22,725 nt of DNA from a virus (IMGVR_UViG_3300032893_000726:1-22725); one strand, 5' to 3'. Positions 16,145 to 22,725 are shown, counted from the first letter of the stretch. The notes: generated from the sequence alone by a model not told the origin. Translations and numbers: made by a program.

Positions 16145-16687
16145 CTACCAACTGAAGAGTTGATGCCAGTTCTTTGAGCTTGCGCGAGGAGGGCCGAAGG
16201 TGGTCTCCACCGCCGCCTGGGTGATGATCTTGGAAGTGATGAGACGAAGCAGCACAGTTCTCCATCCCATGTATTTGACTGAATGCTTTTCCTTGTCGAA
16301 AATCGAAAACTCAGGAATCTTGTCCTTGTGCACTGCTCCTACATAAATCATTGGATTTTCAGGATCGTTCGTCACTCGGTAGATGGAGATACGGTCCTTG
16401 AATCCCTGCGTGGGAGCAAAATGCAGAACCTTGGTCAGGCGACAGATCCGACGCATGAATTCATCGGTATCCAGCCACCATCCCGAGGCGTCCTTGAGCG
16501 TGCGCGGTCGGCTTCCATCATTGGCCGCAGCGGACTTTTTCTTCCCTTCCGCATCAGCAATCAAGCCATCGCGCTTGTGCGCTTGCCGCTGGCGATAGGA
16601 AATGCCTGCGCGTTTTTCTGGGGTTAAAGAGGGGACGCCTACGGTAGCGCGCCCCCTTTCCAAGTCCTCAGGAGAGAGGATCAACAT
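16145..16687 (-). CDS. hypothetical basic protein, 180 residues
   Basis: Not recognised. The N-terminal third is basic and polar (KRAGISYRQRQAHKRDG, later EGKKKSAAAN) and may be disordered. The rest looks like an ordered alpha/beta domain with IYRVTNDPENPMIYVGAVHKD around residues 100-122 and a helical C-terminus ending NWHQLFSW. An AGGA ribosome site precedes the ATG, two bases after the upstream stop. It sits in the run of small genes between decoration-type proteins and the adaptor, where head-completion or packaging-accessory genes are often found. Confidence 0.65.
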   Translation of the reverse strand: MLILSPEDLERGRATVGVPSLTPEKRAGISYRQRQAHKRDGLIADAEGKKKSAAANDGSRPRTLKDASGWWLDTDEFMRRICRLTKVLHFAPTQGFKDRISIYRVTNDPENPMIYVGAVHKDKIPEFSIFDKEKHSVKYMGWRTVLLRLITSKIITQAAVETTFGPPRASSKNWHQLFSW

Positions 16688-16689
16688 GA

Positions 16690-17145
16690 TTAGCTTCCTG
16701 TGTTCCAGTTCGACGGAGTTCCCAGAACCTGCATGGTGAAGGTAAACGAGGGATTGGTGCCGCCGATGGTGTACTTGACCTTGATATACCGCCAGTCAAA
16801 TACGCAGTTCTTCGCTACCTGGCCGCCCGTATCCGCGACTACCTGACCAAGCGCAACCTCGTTATTCCCAAGGCCGTTCTTGAATACCAGAACCTCTGAC
16901 GCTGCGGCAGTTTTCTGCGTGTAGCGAAGAGGGAGGTCAACGTAGGTAGTCCCGCCATCGTAACTGGTTTGCAGCACGATGTCGCAGGTCGGAGTGGTTC
17001 CTGTGGCAGCCGATACGATTACCCAGATCGCATAAGTATCTGCGATCGGGAGCGACAAAGCCGAACTGGTAGCGGTAGCCGCAGCCGCCGTTACCGTCAG
17101 CCATGCATTCTTGATTACCGGAGATGCTGCATTGCTGTGTGGCAT
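16690..17145 (-). CDS. small beta-rich virion-type protein
   Basis: A 151-residue protein. The order of segments (SLPIADTYAIWVIVSAATG, CDIVLQTSYDGGTTYVDLP, then FDWRYIKVKYTIGG and FTFTMQVLG) is that of a beta-sandwich. The stretch LQTSYDGGTTYVDLP resembles the 'quantity of a sample' motif common in small phage structural proteins. No enzyme motif is seen. It is translationally coupled to the gene before it through TAATG, so the two are probably made in fixed ratio. Likely a head decoration or completion protein; the function is inferred from position only. Confidence 0.7.
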   Translation of the reverse strand: MPHSNAASPVIKNAWLTVTAAAATATSSALSLPIADTYAIWVIVSAATGTTPTCDIVLQTSYDGGTTYVDLPLRYTQKTAAASEVLVFKNGLGNNEVALGQVVADTGGQVAKNCVFDWRYIKVKYTIGGTNPSFTFTMQVLGTPSNWNTGS

Positions 17146-17669
17146 TACATGGCCTCCAGACTCAACTCATCGAGGTATCCGATGTCTCCGCCGCCAGTGG
17201 CAATCGTGATCTCTACCGTCAGGCCAAGGCCGGCAGTAGTGAGATCGACGCTCGTAACCGTGGTGGTCGCCGCTGTACTGTCCAACACTGCCGTCGAACC
17301 GTTCTCGGCGCTAAAGCTACCTTTCAGAGTTTTGGAAGTAGAGTCCCAATACAGCAAACCCTCGATAATCCATGCTGCTGTCGTAGTGGCTACGGCACGC
17401 GCTGTTGCGGCAGCAATGGCAGTGTTTGAGCCGGCCGTGACGCTGACTCCGTAATCAACCTTGGGAGTAACGTTATGGGAGCCTACGGTTGTAGCCCGAC
17501 CGCGAGCACGAAAACGGAACCACGCGCTCGTGACGTAGCTAGGAAGAACGGGGAAGTAAACCGATGCCGCTTTTGCACTGTTGCTCGACAAAACAAAAGT
17601 CGAGGCAGCAGTGGGATTCGACAGGCTTGCAGCCGCTCTCGCTGTGTAGATTGTGTTTGTATTCGCCAT
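17145..17669 (-). CDS. Ala/Thr-rich virion-type protein after the capsid gene
   Basis: A 174-residue protein of unknown function, rich in Ala, Thr, Ser and Val, predicted to be mainly beta. The N-terminal half holds VYFPVLPSYVTSAWFRFRARG and the C-terminal half holds WIIEGLLYWDSTSKTLKG, a pattern of alternating strands seen in jelly-roll decoration or fibre-head proteins. It directly follows the major capsid gene, the usual place of decoration proteins, so a capsid surface role is a fair guess only. The start is the ATG with AAGGAG six bases upstream. The stop overlaps the next start as TAATG. Confidence 0.7.
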   Translation of the reverse strand: MANTNTIYTARAAASLSNPTAASTFVLSSNSAKAASVYFPVLPSYVTSAWFRFRARGRATTVGSHNVTPKVDYGVSVTAGSNTAIAAATARAVATTTAAWIIEGLLYWDSTSKTLKGSFSAENGSTAVLDSTAATTTVTSVDLTTAGLGLTVEITIATGGGDIGYLDELSLEAM

Positions 17670-17675
17670 CAAATT

Positions 17676-17681
17676 CTCCTT
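17676..17681 (-). promoter_or_regulatory. ribosome binding site deciding the start at 17669
   Basis: AAGGAG at 17681-17676 lies six bases before the ATG at 17669. An in-frame TTG one codon earlier (17672) is poorly placed, so the ATG is chosen. Confidence 0.75.
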
Positions 17682-17738
17682 GCTGGTTCACCGCCAGCAC
17701 GGGTAATCAGGCGCGGTTCACCGCCGCGCCACCGGCGC
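17681..17738 (-). promoter_or_regulatory. hairpin cluster between capsid and next gene, two with the same loop
   Basis: Directly after the capsid TAA come three palindromes. The first is GCGCC-GGT-GGCGC (17738-17726). The second is GGCGCGG-CGGTGAA-CCGCGCC (17730-17710). The third is TGCTGG-CGGTGAA-CCAGCA (17699-17681). The second and third have different stems but an identical seven-base loop. The first and second overlap and cannot both form. The third sits at the foot of the AAGGAG ribosome site of the next gene. There is no T-run, so an ordinary intrinsic terminator is unlikely. Roles in mRNA stability, processing or protein binding are possible. Confidence 0.6.
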
Positions 17739-18704
17739 TTATACGAGCTGCACATCCGCCTGAACGATGCGGAAGCGGTATTGATCGTTAGAGGTGTAGA
17801 GCGTCTTATACGCAGTGACATAGCGGTAAGCCACGTAGGTTCCAATGGTTCCCGCTGGATCAACTGCTGAAGGACCACCCTTGGTCACGAATGTCTGGAA
17901 CCGCTGGTTCTTGGGATCGCTGATGTTTTGCGACGGACCAGAGCCGCTCAGATCGACTGCTCCGACTCCACCCTTACCGAAGATGTACATATTGTAGAGG
18001 GTGGTTGGAGCCGATCCTGACGTTCCAACGTTGGTCGTAGAGACCAGACGGCAACCTGCTACCTTCCCGATTTCTCCATTCAGGAAGTTCCCCGGCTGGG
18101 CGTATTTCATAATGTCAATGAAACCGCCAACCGTGTTGTCCGAGCAGATGTCGTACTCGTGGTACGGGTGAACGATCGTGGTCCACTCCTGGTCCATTGA
18201 TGGCATGATGTTCAATGCCTTCAGGCGAGAGACATTGGCGCGAAGATCGGAAACCGACGCAAAGGCTCCAATCGTCGAAACCTGCGCCGAGGAGTTCGAA
18301 TCAATCTCTACACGGGCGAGCGTATCGTTGGTCAGGGCAGCGCGGTAGCTCATAAAGTCCACCATCTCATCGACAAACTGCGCGATGTCGGTGTCTTCAA
18401 GCAACTGCGAGCTGCTGGTGAAATCGTTGTACTCCTCTACCGTCGCAGAGACCGTCTGCGAGTCGAGAGGAATCGGGGTGCCAACCACACCGTCTACCGC
18501 TGGATTGGTGTTCGCTGTTGCCACCGTGAAGCGGTAGAACTGGATGGTTCGGCCTGCACTCTTCGGCAACGGGCGAGGTTCACAGACCTGCACAAACCGG
18601 AGCATCGCCATCAGTTTATCAAGACCTCTTCGGTCGTAATATACTGTTGCTTGCTCGCGTAGTGTGGGTGTCCCTACCTGGTTGCCAGCTGGCTGATATG
18701 GCAT
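17739..18704 (-). CDS. major capsid protein, N4-gp56-like
   Basis: The 321-residue main shell subunit (HK97 fold expected). The motif EYNDFTSSSQLLEDT at residues 91-105, following an N-terminal YYDRRGLDKLMAMLRF segment (22-37) and GRTIQFYRF (51-59), matches the pattern I know from the N4-gp56 family of capsid proteins. Length is normal for the family, and there is no obvious cleavable scaffold domain, in keeping with a separate scaffold gene. The ATG has GGAG nine bases upstream. It is the only gene here with its own promoter candidate and a long leader, as expected for the most abundant virion protein. It is followed by a cluster of hairpins. Confidence in capsid identity is high; the exact family is from memory of motifs. 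Confidence 0.85.
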   Translation of the reverse strand: MPYQPAGNQVGTPTLREQATVYYDRRGLDKLMAMLRFVQVCEPRPLPKSAGRTIQFYRFTVATANTNPAVDGVVGTPIPLDSQTVSATVEEYNDFTSSSQLLEDTDIAQFVDEMVDFMSYRAALTNDTLARVEIDSNSSAQVSTIGAFASVSDLRANVSRLKALNIMPSMDQEWTTIVHPYHEYDICSDNTVGGFIDIMKYAQPGNFLNGEIGKVAGCRLVSTTNVGTSGSAPTTLYNMYIFGKGGVGAVDLSGSGPSQNISDPKNQRFQTFVTKGGPSAVDPAGTIGTYVAYRYVTAYKTLYTSNDQYRFRIVQADVQLV

Positions 18705-18890
18705 GATGACTTCTCCAAGTTATTTAGTTTGTGTTATTTGCGTTGGACGGTCGGTCTTGGCAAACCGAGTGCATCAGTAATTCGGAGATGCTGTCCGTCG
18801 CCCGTTGGAGGTCATCCGTGGCGAAACGATGACTTATGTTTCAGCAGGGTCTCTGCTTGCACACAAGGTAGTACCGAATAACAAAATTTG
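18705..18890 (-). promoter_or_regulatory. structured 5' leader of the capsid gene with anti-SD segment
   Basis: Non-coding leader of 186 bases. Seen on the minus strand: (a) a hairpin AGCAG/CTGCT at 18857-18843, at the predicted 5' end; (b) a hairpin GTCATC/GATGAC at 18833-18811; (c) the segment GATGACCTCCAA (18816-18805), complementary over 12 bases, with one AA bulge, to TTGGAGAAGTCATC (18718-18705), which contains the capsid ribosome site GGAG and ends at the ATG; (d) a possible stem GCATC/GATGC between them. Elements b and c share the same GATGAC, so the two pairings exclude each other. This is the layout of a translational on/off switch. The structures are read by eye; no energies were computed. 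Confidence 0.5.
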
Positions 18891-18894
18891 TCAA
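18865..18894 (-). promoter_or_regulatory. sigma70-like promoter candidate before the capsid gene
   Basis: A perfect -35 hexamer TTGACA occupies 18894-18889 (minus strand). After an 18-base spacer comes TACCTT at 18870-18865, a moderate -10 box (T, A and final T match). The -35 overlaps the stop of the methyltransferase-like gene, and the region downstream is the longest non-coding stretch in the window. A start of transcription near 18858 is expected, about 155 bases ahead of the capsid ATG. A phage-coded polymerase or sigma factor could use other signals. Confidence 0.5.
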
Positions 18895-19481
18895 TCCCTA
18901 ATTCTGGAGAAGAGGGTCGCTCCTCGCCAGCTTTCGAGATGGACTGCTGAACCTAAACCCTTGAAGGCATCCCTCAAGAATGGCTCCTGCCTCGTGTCGT
19001 GCATCAACGCTAAGGCTCCTGACTTCATCCTGGGAACACATTCGATACGAGAGTCCTCAGAACCGTCAAGAAAGAGGAAATCTGCCCGCTCTACTTCCGA
19101 TAAATCTTCGGCCCGACATAGCCGTATCTCAACAGGGAGACCACAGCAGCGATTCTCGGCCACAACAATGAGCGCAGGATCAATATCACAGCTTATTACT
19201 CTAGCATTGACCTCTCTCGCTGCTCTACCCAAAGCAAAAGTCCCAATTCCTCTATGACATCCGGTTTCGACAATTAACTTAGGACGAACCAGCCGAACCA
19301 AGGAAAATAACAGGTCCAGGATCTCCAACTCAGCCGATGGTCCGTAGATGGGACAAAGCCAAGGTCTCGCTTCTCCTCCACCCTGCATCCATTTGAATTC
19401 CACATCCGGCATAGCCTGATACTCCAAAGCTAACGCACTGATAGGGATACGGATTGGCGTTTCCTGCTCGATTGCTTCCAA
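18891..19481 (-). CDS. class I SAM-dependent methyltransferase-like protein
   Basis: A 196-residue protein with the Rossmann-type methyltransferase signature. Motif I is IVETGCHRGIG (residues 70-80), the acidic end of strand 2 is VISCDID (95-101), a strand-4 segment is FLFLDGSED (135-143), and HDT follows at 161-163. This resembles the Methyltransf_24-like or O-methyltransferase group, but the substrate is unknown. The frame has no ATG near its beginning. The TTG at 19481 lies inside the glycosyltransferase gene with only a weak AAGGGA upstream. The ATG of residue 24 (19412) has GGAG about nine bases before it and is a real alternative start. Both starts keep motif I. The stop codon lies within the -35 box of the capsid promoter candidate. 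Pairing with the glycosyltransferase suggests a joint modification step. Confidence 0.66.
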   Translation of the reverse strand: MEAIEQETPIRIPISALALEYQAMPDVEFKWMQGGGEARPWLCPIYGPSAELEILDLLFSLVRLVRPKLIVETGCHRGIGTFALGRAAREVNARVISCDIDPALIVVAENRCCGLPVEIRLCRAEDLSEVERADFLFLDGSEDSRIECVPRMKSGALALMHDTRQEPFLRDAFKGLGSAVHLESWRGATLFSRIRD

Positions 19482-20020
19482 ATTTCTGATTTCCCTTCGC
19501 CGAGATGCAGCATCGAAAACTCCTTGAAGAATCCGACCTTCCTTCCTCTGCGTCGGATCTCATCAGCCTGAGTCCGGTCATATCCCGGTGAATCCGCTTC
19601 CGGCCAATGTACGATGTGTCCTTTTCGGCACATCCTTATTCCTCCAACCGATACGTGCTCAAGCACTTGCGAGTCTTCGTATGACTTTATTTCTGTCCAC
19701 TTCTCGATGTTGGCATTTTCCGGCCACCACGACAGAATTGAAAACTCAGGGTGGTGGAGAAGAACGTCAACTGCTGGTGCAAAGTCGTAAATGTCGGGAA
19801 TGCAGTCATCGTCGGTAACGATGTAGGGATCGGACTCAGAATAGGTCTCGGCGTAAATCCTCCGATGCAGATTAAAGTCCAACAGGGAGCACGAGATGGC
19901 CCGGGGAGTGGTGATGTGCAGGATGACATCTCGCTTGTTCCACCACTCCAATGTGCGAATAGCAATTTCTTCGCGCTCCTTCGTCTGCGGACATGAACAC
20001 CAGTAGACATCGAGTTTCAC
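19430..20020 (-). CDS. GT-A-type glycosyltransferase-like protein
   Basis: A 196-residue protein resembling small phage-encoded family 2-like glycosyltransferases, which transfer a sugar from a nucleotide-sugar to an acceptor. Visible marks are an N-terminal beta strand (KLDVYWCSC), an Asp triad at residues 70-72 in the context YIVTDDDCIPD that fits the metal-binding DxD motif, VGG at 125-127, and a late histidine in SMLHLGEG (169-176) of the sort that completes the metal site. It is shorter than most full GT2 enzymes (250 or more residues) but close to phage minimal forms. It is coupled to the scaffold gene by an ATGA overlap, and its last 52 bases overlap the methyltransferase-like gene in another frame. 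The acceptor (virion protein, DNA or host glycan) cannot be told. Confidence 0.6.
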   Translation of the reverse strand: MKLDVYWCSCPQTKEREEIAIRTLEWWNKRDVILHITTPRAISCSLLDFNLHRRIYAETYSESDPYIVTDDDCIPDIYDFAPAVDVLLHHPEFSILSWWPENANIEKWTEIKSYEDSQVLEHVSVGGIRMCRKGHIVHWPEADSPGYDRTQADEIRRRGRKVGFFKEFSMLHLGEGKSEIWKQSSRKRQSVSLSVR

Positions 20021-20781
20021 TTCTGTTCAGCCCACGCTCTGATCTTGTCCAGTGGGACGCTGCGGTCGTAAGGATTGAACGGAACGTCCTTCTGCACGGG
20101 AGCCGAGCCGGGAAGCATGGGCGCGGGCATCTTGGGAGCAACCTGTTGCGGAGTAATCCCCAAAGCCTGCATCCTCTGCTGCTGTATCTGATCCTGCGTC
20201 AAAGGCTGGTACTTCCCTTCCTGCACGGCAATCAGATGAGCCGCCCTTAGTCCCTGCGGCGTCTGCGGGAACCCGTACTGTTCCTGAATCCCTAGCAGGG
20301 CGTCAATGTTCTGTTCCGTTTCCGGGAAATCAGGGCAAAGGTTCTGAAAACCTGTAGCAATCTGCTCGTTCATCTGTTGCTGGGTGATCTGCCCGGTAAC
20401 TCCTACATACTGCTTGAGTTCCTGACCGCTGCTGAAACCGAGAGCTGCCGCAGTCTCATTTAGGAGATACTCACGGGCTTGGGCAATCTCAGGAGCAAGC
20501 GCGGGAAGTTCTTGCGGAGGAGGCTGCTTGAGCGACTGAATGGTCCGATCGGCTTCAACCTTACCCTTGGCGATGTTGATCGCTAACTGCTGCTCGTTGT
20601 CGCCTAGATACTTGGCTCCCGTAGGCAGTTCCGCAAACAGTTTCCCTTCTGCGTTCTTGCCGTACTTGATGCCGTCGATTTCGGTTACGGTTGGTTGTGC
20701 CGGGGTCGCTGGCGGTGTCTCTGGCGCTTGTGCTGCAGCCCGGAGGTCTTCCAGGCTAGGCGTAGTTGGATTCGTGCTCAT
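20017..20781 (-). CDS. probable capsid scaffolding protein
   Basis: A 254-residue protein rich in Gln, Pro, Ala and Glu. The N-terminus is Pro/Thr-rich and probably disordered. A short ordered segment lies around residues 35-65 (DGIKYGKNAEGK, then ELPTGAKYLG), followed by long Gln-rich helices, and the C-terminus ends near PYDRSVPLDKIRAW. This composition and the position between portal and major capsid gene fit a scaffolding protein, which directs capsid assembly and then leaves or is cleaved. Scaffolds share little sequence, so the call rests on context and composition. The ATG start has a good ribosome site (AGGAG) upstream. The stop overlaps the next start as ATGA. Confidence 0.6.
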   Translation of the reverse strand: MSTNPTTPSLEDLRAAAQAPETPPATPAQPTVTEIDGIKYGKNAEGKLFAELPTGAKYLGDNEQQLAINIAKGKVEADRTIQSLKQPPPQELPALAPEIAQAREYLLNETAAALGFSSGQELKQYVGVTGQITQQQMNEQIATGFQNLCPDFPETEQNIDALLGIQEQYGFPQTPQGLRAAHLIAVQEGKYQPLTQDQIQQQRMQALGITPQQVAPKMPAPMLPGSAPVQKDVPFNPYDRSVPLDKIRAWAEQK

Positions 20782-21127
20782 TCATCTCCTCAAATTCATC
20801 CCCAATGCGTTGCAAGAACGATTCGGGATCGGGTTCCGAGTTTAACTGCTCAACTAACTGCTTTTGCTTGGCTTCCTGAGTTTCTACCCAGCCCACGATG
20901 TCGCGGACAGCGGCTTTCAGCATCTTAACCCGCAACCGCAAGCCTTCATTGACCTTGGGATCGCTCGATTCAGAACCTTCCGCCAGATCCCTGACCTGAG
21001 CAACCATGCGCTCCATCTCCGCTTTCAGGAGCGTCCAGCCTGGACCCTTTGCCATCGCAATAATCCACTGCGACTCGCGGAGAAACTTGGCTTCTTCCTG
21101 CGTCGGGTTCTGCCGAAATTCAATCAC
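20756..21127 (-). CDS. small charged helical protein between portal and scaffold
   Basis: Hypothetical protein of 123 residues, function not recognised. It is highly charged and mostly helical by composition, with an acidic C-terminus (EFEEMNEHESNYA). It starts at GTG, overlapping the portal stop as GTGA, which implies translational coupling. Its 3' end overlaps the next gene by 26 bases in a different frame. Its position in the head-assembly block suggests a head-assembly accessory role, but nothing in the sequence proves that. Confidence 0.7.
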   Translation of the reverse strand: MIEFRQNPTQEEAKFLRESQWIIAMAKGPGWTLLKAEMERMVAQVRDLAEGSESSDPKVNEGLRLRVKMLKAAVRDIVGWVETQEAKQKQLVEQLNSEPDPESFLQRIGDEFEEMNEHESNYA

Positions 21128-22725
21128 TGCGGCCTTCTCTGTGTCTGCATTTTCAGGTTCGATTGCATCAGTTTCAGCGGATTATCCAGACCCTCCGCTT
21201 CCAAGAGCGACAAAACCACTTCGGGATTCTTGAGAATCTGCTGCAGCATGACCTTCAACAATTCCGTGTCAGCGTTCTGATCGGCCAACTGGCTTTGTGC
21301 CTGTGTTCTCTGTTGCTGCATCTGCGCCCGCAACATCTGGTCTGGCGAAGGCTGCTTGAGTGCCTGCATCTCCTGTGGAGTCATCTGGGTGTAGAGCGCG
21401 CGATATGGCATACCGAGAGCATCGGAGAATAGTCCCACAATGGTATTGAAGTCGGGCTTTAATCCCTGCTGGGCTGCCATCTGCAGCACCTGTGGGTTGA
21501 GAATGCCTTCAATCAGGAACTGCAACCCACCACCAGCAAGAGCTTCTTTGGTCTTCATCTTCGTGGAACCGAGCATCTGAAAGTGCACGTCCGCGTTGAT
21601 AACGTCCAGCGGATCGAATTCCAGCAACTGCCCATCCTGGCCGAGAATCTTCATGGCCTCGTTGGGATTCGAGAACCGTTTATTCATCCCGTGCATGATG
21701 TAGAGGAATGGCTGCAGAACCTGGTCCTCAAAGTTAACGACGGCATACTTGATTCTGCCGGCGGTAGCATTCTGCTGCGTCCTGATACCCGTTGCAGTTC
21801 GGTTAGCAGAGTTTCCCTGTCCGCCAGGTGCTCCCAAGGCTACCAAGTCCGTGATTCCCGTAGTTTTCTGGCTTCGGTTCTCGGCTGCCTGTACTTCCGT
21901 GATGGCTTGAGCAGTAACGTTAGCCATTGGCATCCAAGCCACGGCATCGGTCACTTTCCCGTCGGTATCGACTTCCCACTCCACTCCGGGACGGAGTTTC
22001 CGGTAGGTGCTCATTTTGGTAATCGAGCCGGACTTCCTCAAAAGCGGCGGGTGGATCATCATGGACAGTTCATCCAACCGAGCTTCAAGAATGGAAGCAA
22101 TGACCTTCTGATCGCCCTCTAATAGATCGGAATAGGAAATCCCGTAGAATCTACCAGGGAGATCGACCCCACAGCAGTTGAGGAATGGCAGGATTCCGTA
22201 CTCATTCGGCTGATTGTAAGCACACCATTTTCTTCCCAGCATCCATACGATACGGTTTTTCCGAAAGTACCGAATAACTTCAACTCGTGCCAAGTTGGGA
22301 TCGACAGACTGGTCAATGGAGGGCTGGTACTGCATACCACGATAGGCTTCGGCATACTGTTTGTCTGTGTCTCCCATCGAAGTCGATTTGTAGGTTGCCA
22401 ACTGCTTCAGAACGATGTCGGGTGGAAGATTGAACCCAAGTTCGCGGGAATGATCACCGCCCATGATCTGCTTCAGGTATTCAATCGAGTAGAGATTCCG
22501 AGTAGCGCAATATCCGCCTTCCTGCGGATTGGGGGATGGGCAGTTGGGATCAATGTAGAAATCCTCTACCGCTACCGCCTGCGCTACCGGTTTCCTGACA
22601 ACATAGCGGTCAATCTGCGGAATGATGCGATCGAAGAACTGGCCGTTCGGAACCAGCAAAGGGCCAGCCATTGGGTGCTGGATGAAGGAATGTTGAGGAA
22701 TCGTCTCCCGGAGTAAGGTCAACTT
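21124..22725 (-). CDS. portal protein, 5' end beyond the window
   Basis: Dodecameric portal at the capsid vertex through which DNA is packaged and ejected. The visible 532 or so residues carry a portal-like EDFYIDPN motif near residues 53-60 (counted from the TTG at 22722), a central segment containing FYGISYSDLLEGDQK, and a Gln-rich helical C-terminus (about residues 440-520) such as forms the portal barrel or crown. The frame is still open at the right edge: the codon before that TTG is AAG, so the TTG is probably not the true start. Portals of this kind usually have 100-250 more N-terminal residues, so I treat the gene as partial. Its stop overlaps the next start as GTGA. Family assignment rests on motifs and on its place upstream of scaffold and capsid. 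Confidence 0.78.
   Translation of the reverse strand, partial: KLTLLRETIPQHSFIQHPMAGPLLVPNGQFFDRIIPQIDRYVVRKPVAQAVAVEDFYIDPNCPSPNPQEGGYCATRNLYSIEYLKQIMGGDHSRELGFNLPPDIVLKQLATYKSTSMGDTDKQYAEAYRGMQYQPSIDQSVDPNLARVEVIRYFRKNRIVWMLGRKWCAYNQPNEYGILPFLNCCGVDLPGRFYGISYSDLLEGDQKVIASILEARLDELSMMIHPPLLRKSGSITKMSTYRKLRPGVEWEVDTDGKVTDAVAWMPMANVTAQAITEVQAAENRSQKTTGITDLVALGAPGGQGNSANRTATGIRTQQNATAGRIKYAVVNFEDQVLQPFLYIMHGMNKRFSNPNEAMKILGQDGQLLEFDPLDVINADVHFQMLGSTKMKTKEALAGGGLQFLIEGILNPQVLQMAAQQGLKPDFNTIVGLFSDALGMPYRALYTQMTPQEMQALKQPSPDQMLRAQMQQQRTQAQSQLADQNADTELLKVMLQQILKNPEVVLSLLEAEGLDNPLKLMQSNLKMQTQRRPQ

Noticed and set aside
17681-17738. Intrinsic transcription terminator after the capsid gene
   Set aside because: The stems are strong, but no T-run follows on the minus strand and the next gene's ribosome site begins at once.
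18805-19257. Plus-strand reading frame of 150 codons opposite the methyltransferase-like gene and its downstream gap
   Set aside because: It is antisense to a protein with a clear motif set, has odd Ser/Arg/Lys-rich composition and no recognised domain, and every other gene here is on the minus strand.
19479-19485. AAATTTG slippery heptamer where glycosyltransferase and methyltransferase genes overlap, suggesting a -1 frameshift fusion
   Set aside because: In the glycosyltransferase frame the bases are grouped AA-ATT-TG, not A-AAT-TTG, so canonical tandem slippage would not occur.
1-22725. tRNA genes, CRISPR arrays, insertion sequences, attachment sites
   Set aside because: No cloverleaf, regularly spaced repeat, transposase frame or integrase was seen; almost all sequence is used by the minus-strand genes.

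Overview
The window is about 22.7 kb of the late (virion and lysis) half of a tailed-phage genome. Every gene I accept lies on the minus strand, so the natural reading order runs from the right edge (22725) to the left edge (1). Genes are packed with 1-26 base overlaps or gaps of a few bases. Many joints are stop-start overlaps of the TAATG or ATGA type. The parts list points to a short-tailed (podovirus-like) phage: a portal, a probable scaffold, an N4-gp56-type major capsid protein, a small head-tail adaptor, a tail fibre, a large nozzle-like protein, and three low-complexity proteins of the kind ejected with DNA. Tail tube, sheath and tape-measure genes are absent. Terminase and replication genes are not in view. 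The host is unknown. The GH24 lysozyme and the Sec signal peptides ending in ...AFAQ and ...CYGQ suggest a Gram-negative bacterium, perhaps an acidobacterium (weak inference).

Layout, in transcription order. (1) 22725-20017: portal (cut by the window edge), a small charged protein and a probable scaffold. (2) 20020-18891: a glycosyltransferase-like and a methyltransferase-like gene inserted between scaffold and capsid. (3) 18890-18705: the only real intergenic region. It holds a sigma70-like promoter candidate and a structured leader whose sequence can pair with the capsid gene's ribosome binding site. (4) 18704-16690: major capsid protein, then a hairpin cluster, then two small Ala/Thr-rich virion-type proteins. 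(5) 16687-15351: three small unknown proteins, one with a possible zinc site. (6) 15351-9951: adaptor, tail fibre, a 37-residue coiled coil, the nozzle-like protein, and a tail protein ending in an intein-like Hint domain. (7) 9949-6247: a GNAT-like protein and three Gln/Ala-rich putative internal virion proteins. (8) 6229-1072: a small beta protein, then three proteins with Sec signal peptides, with an HNH endonuclease gene inserted among them. The last of the three is a right-handed beta-helix protein with a bacterial surface-protein tail. (9) 1065-18: lysis cassette with a GH24 lysozyme between two small membrane proteins.

The points most worth a second look are the capsid leader (promoter, two hairpins, and an anti-ribosome-binding-site segment that has a competing upstream partner), the twin hairpins with identical loops just after the capsid gene, the Hint domain on a tail protein, and the cluster of signal-peptide proteins inside a virion module. 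No tRNA, rRNA, CRISPR array, insertion sequence or attachment site was seen.
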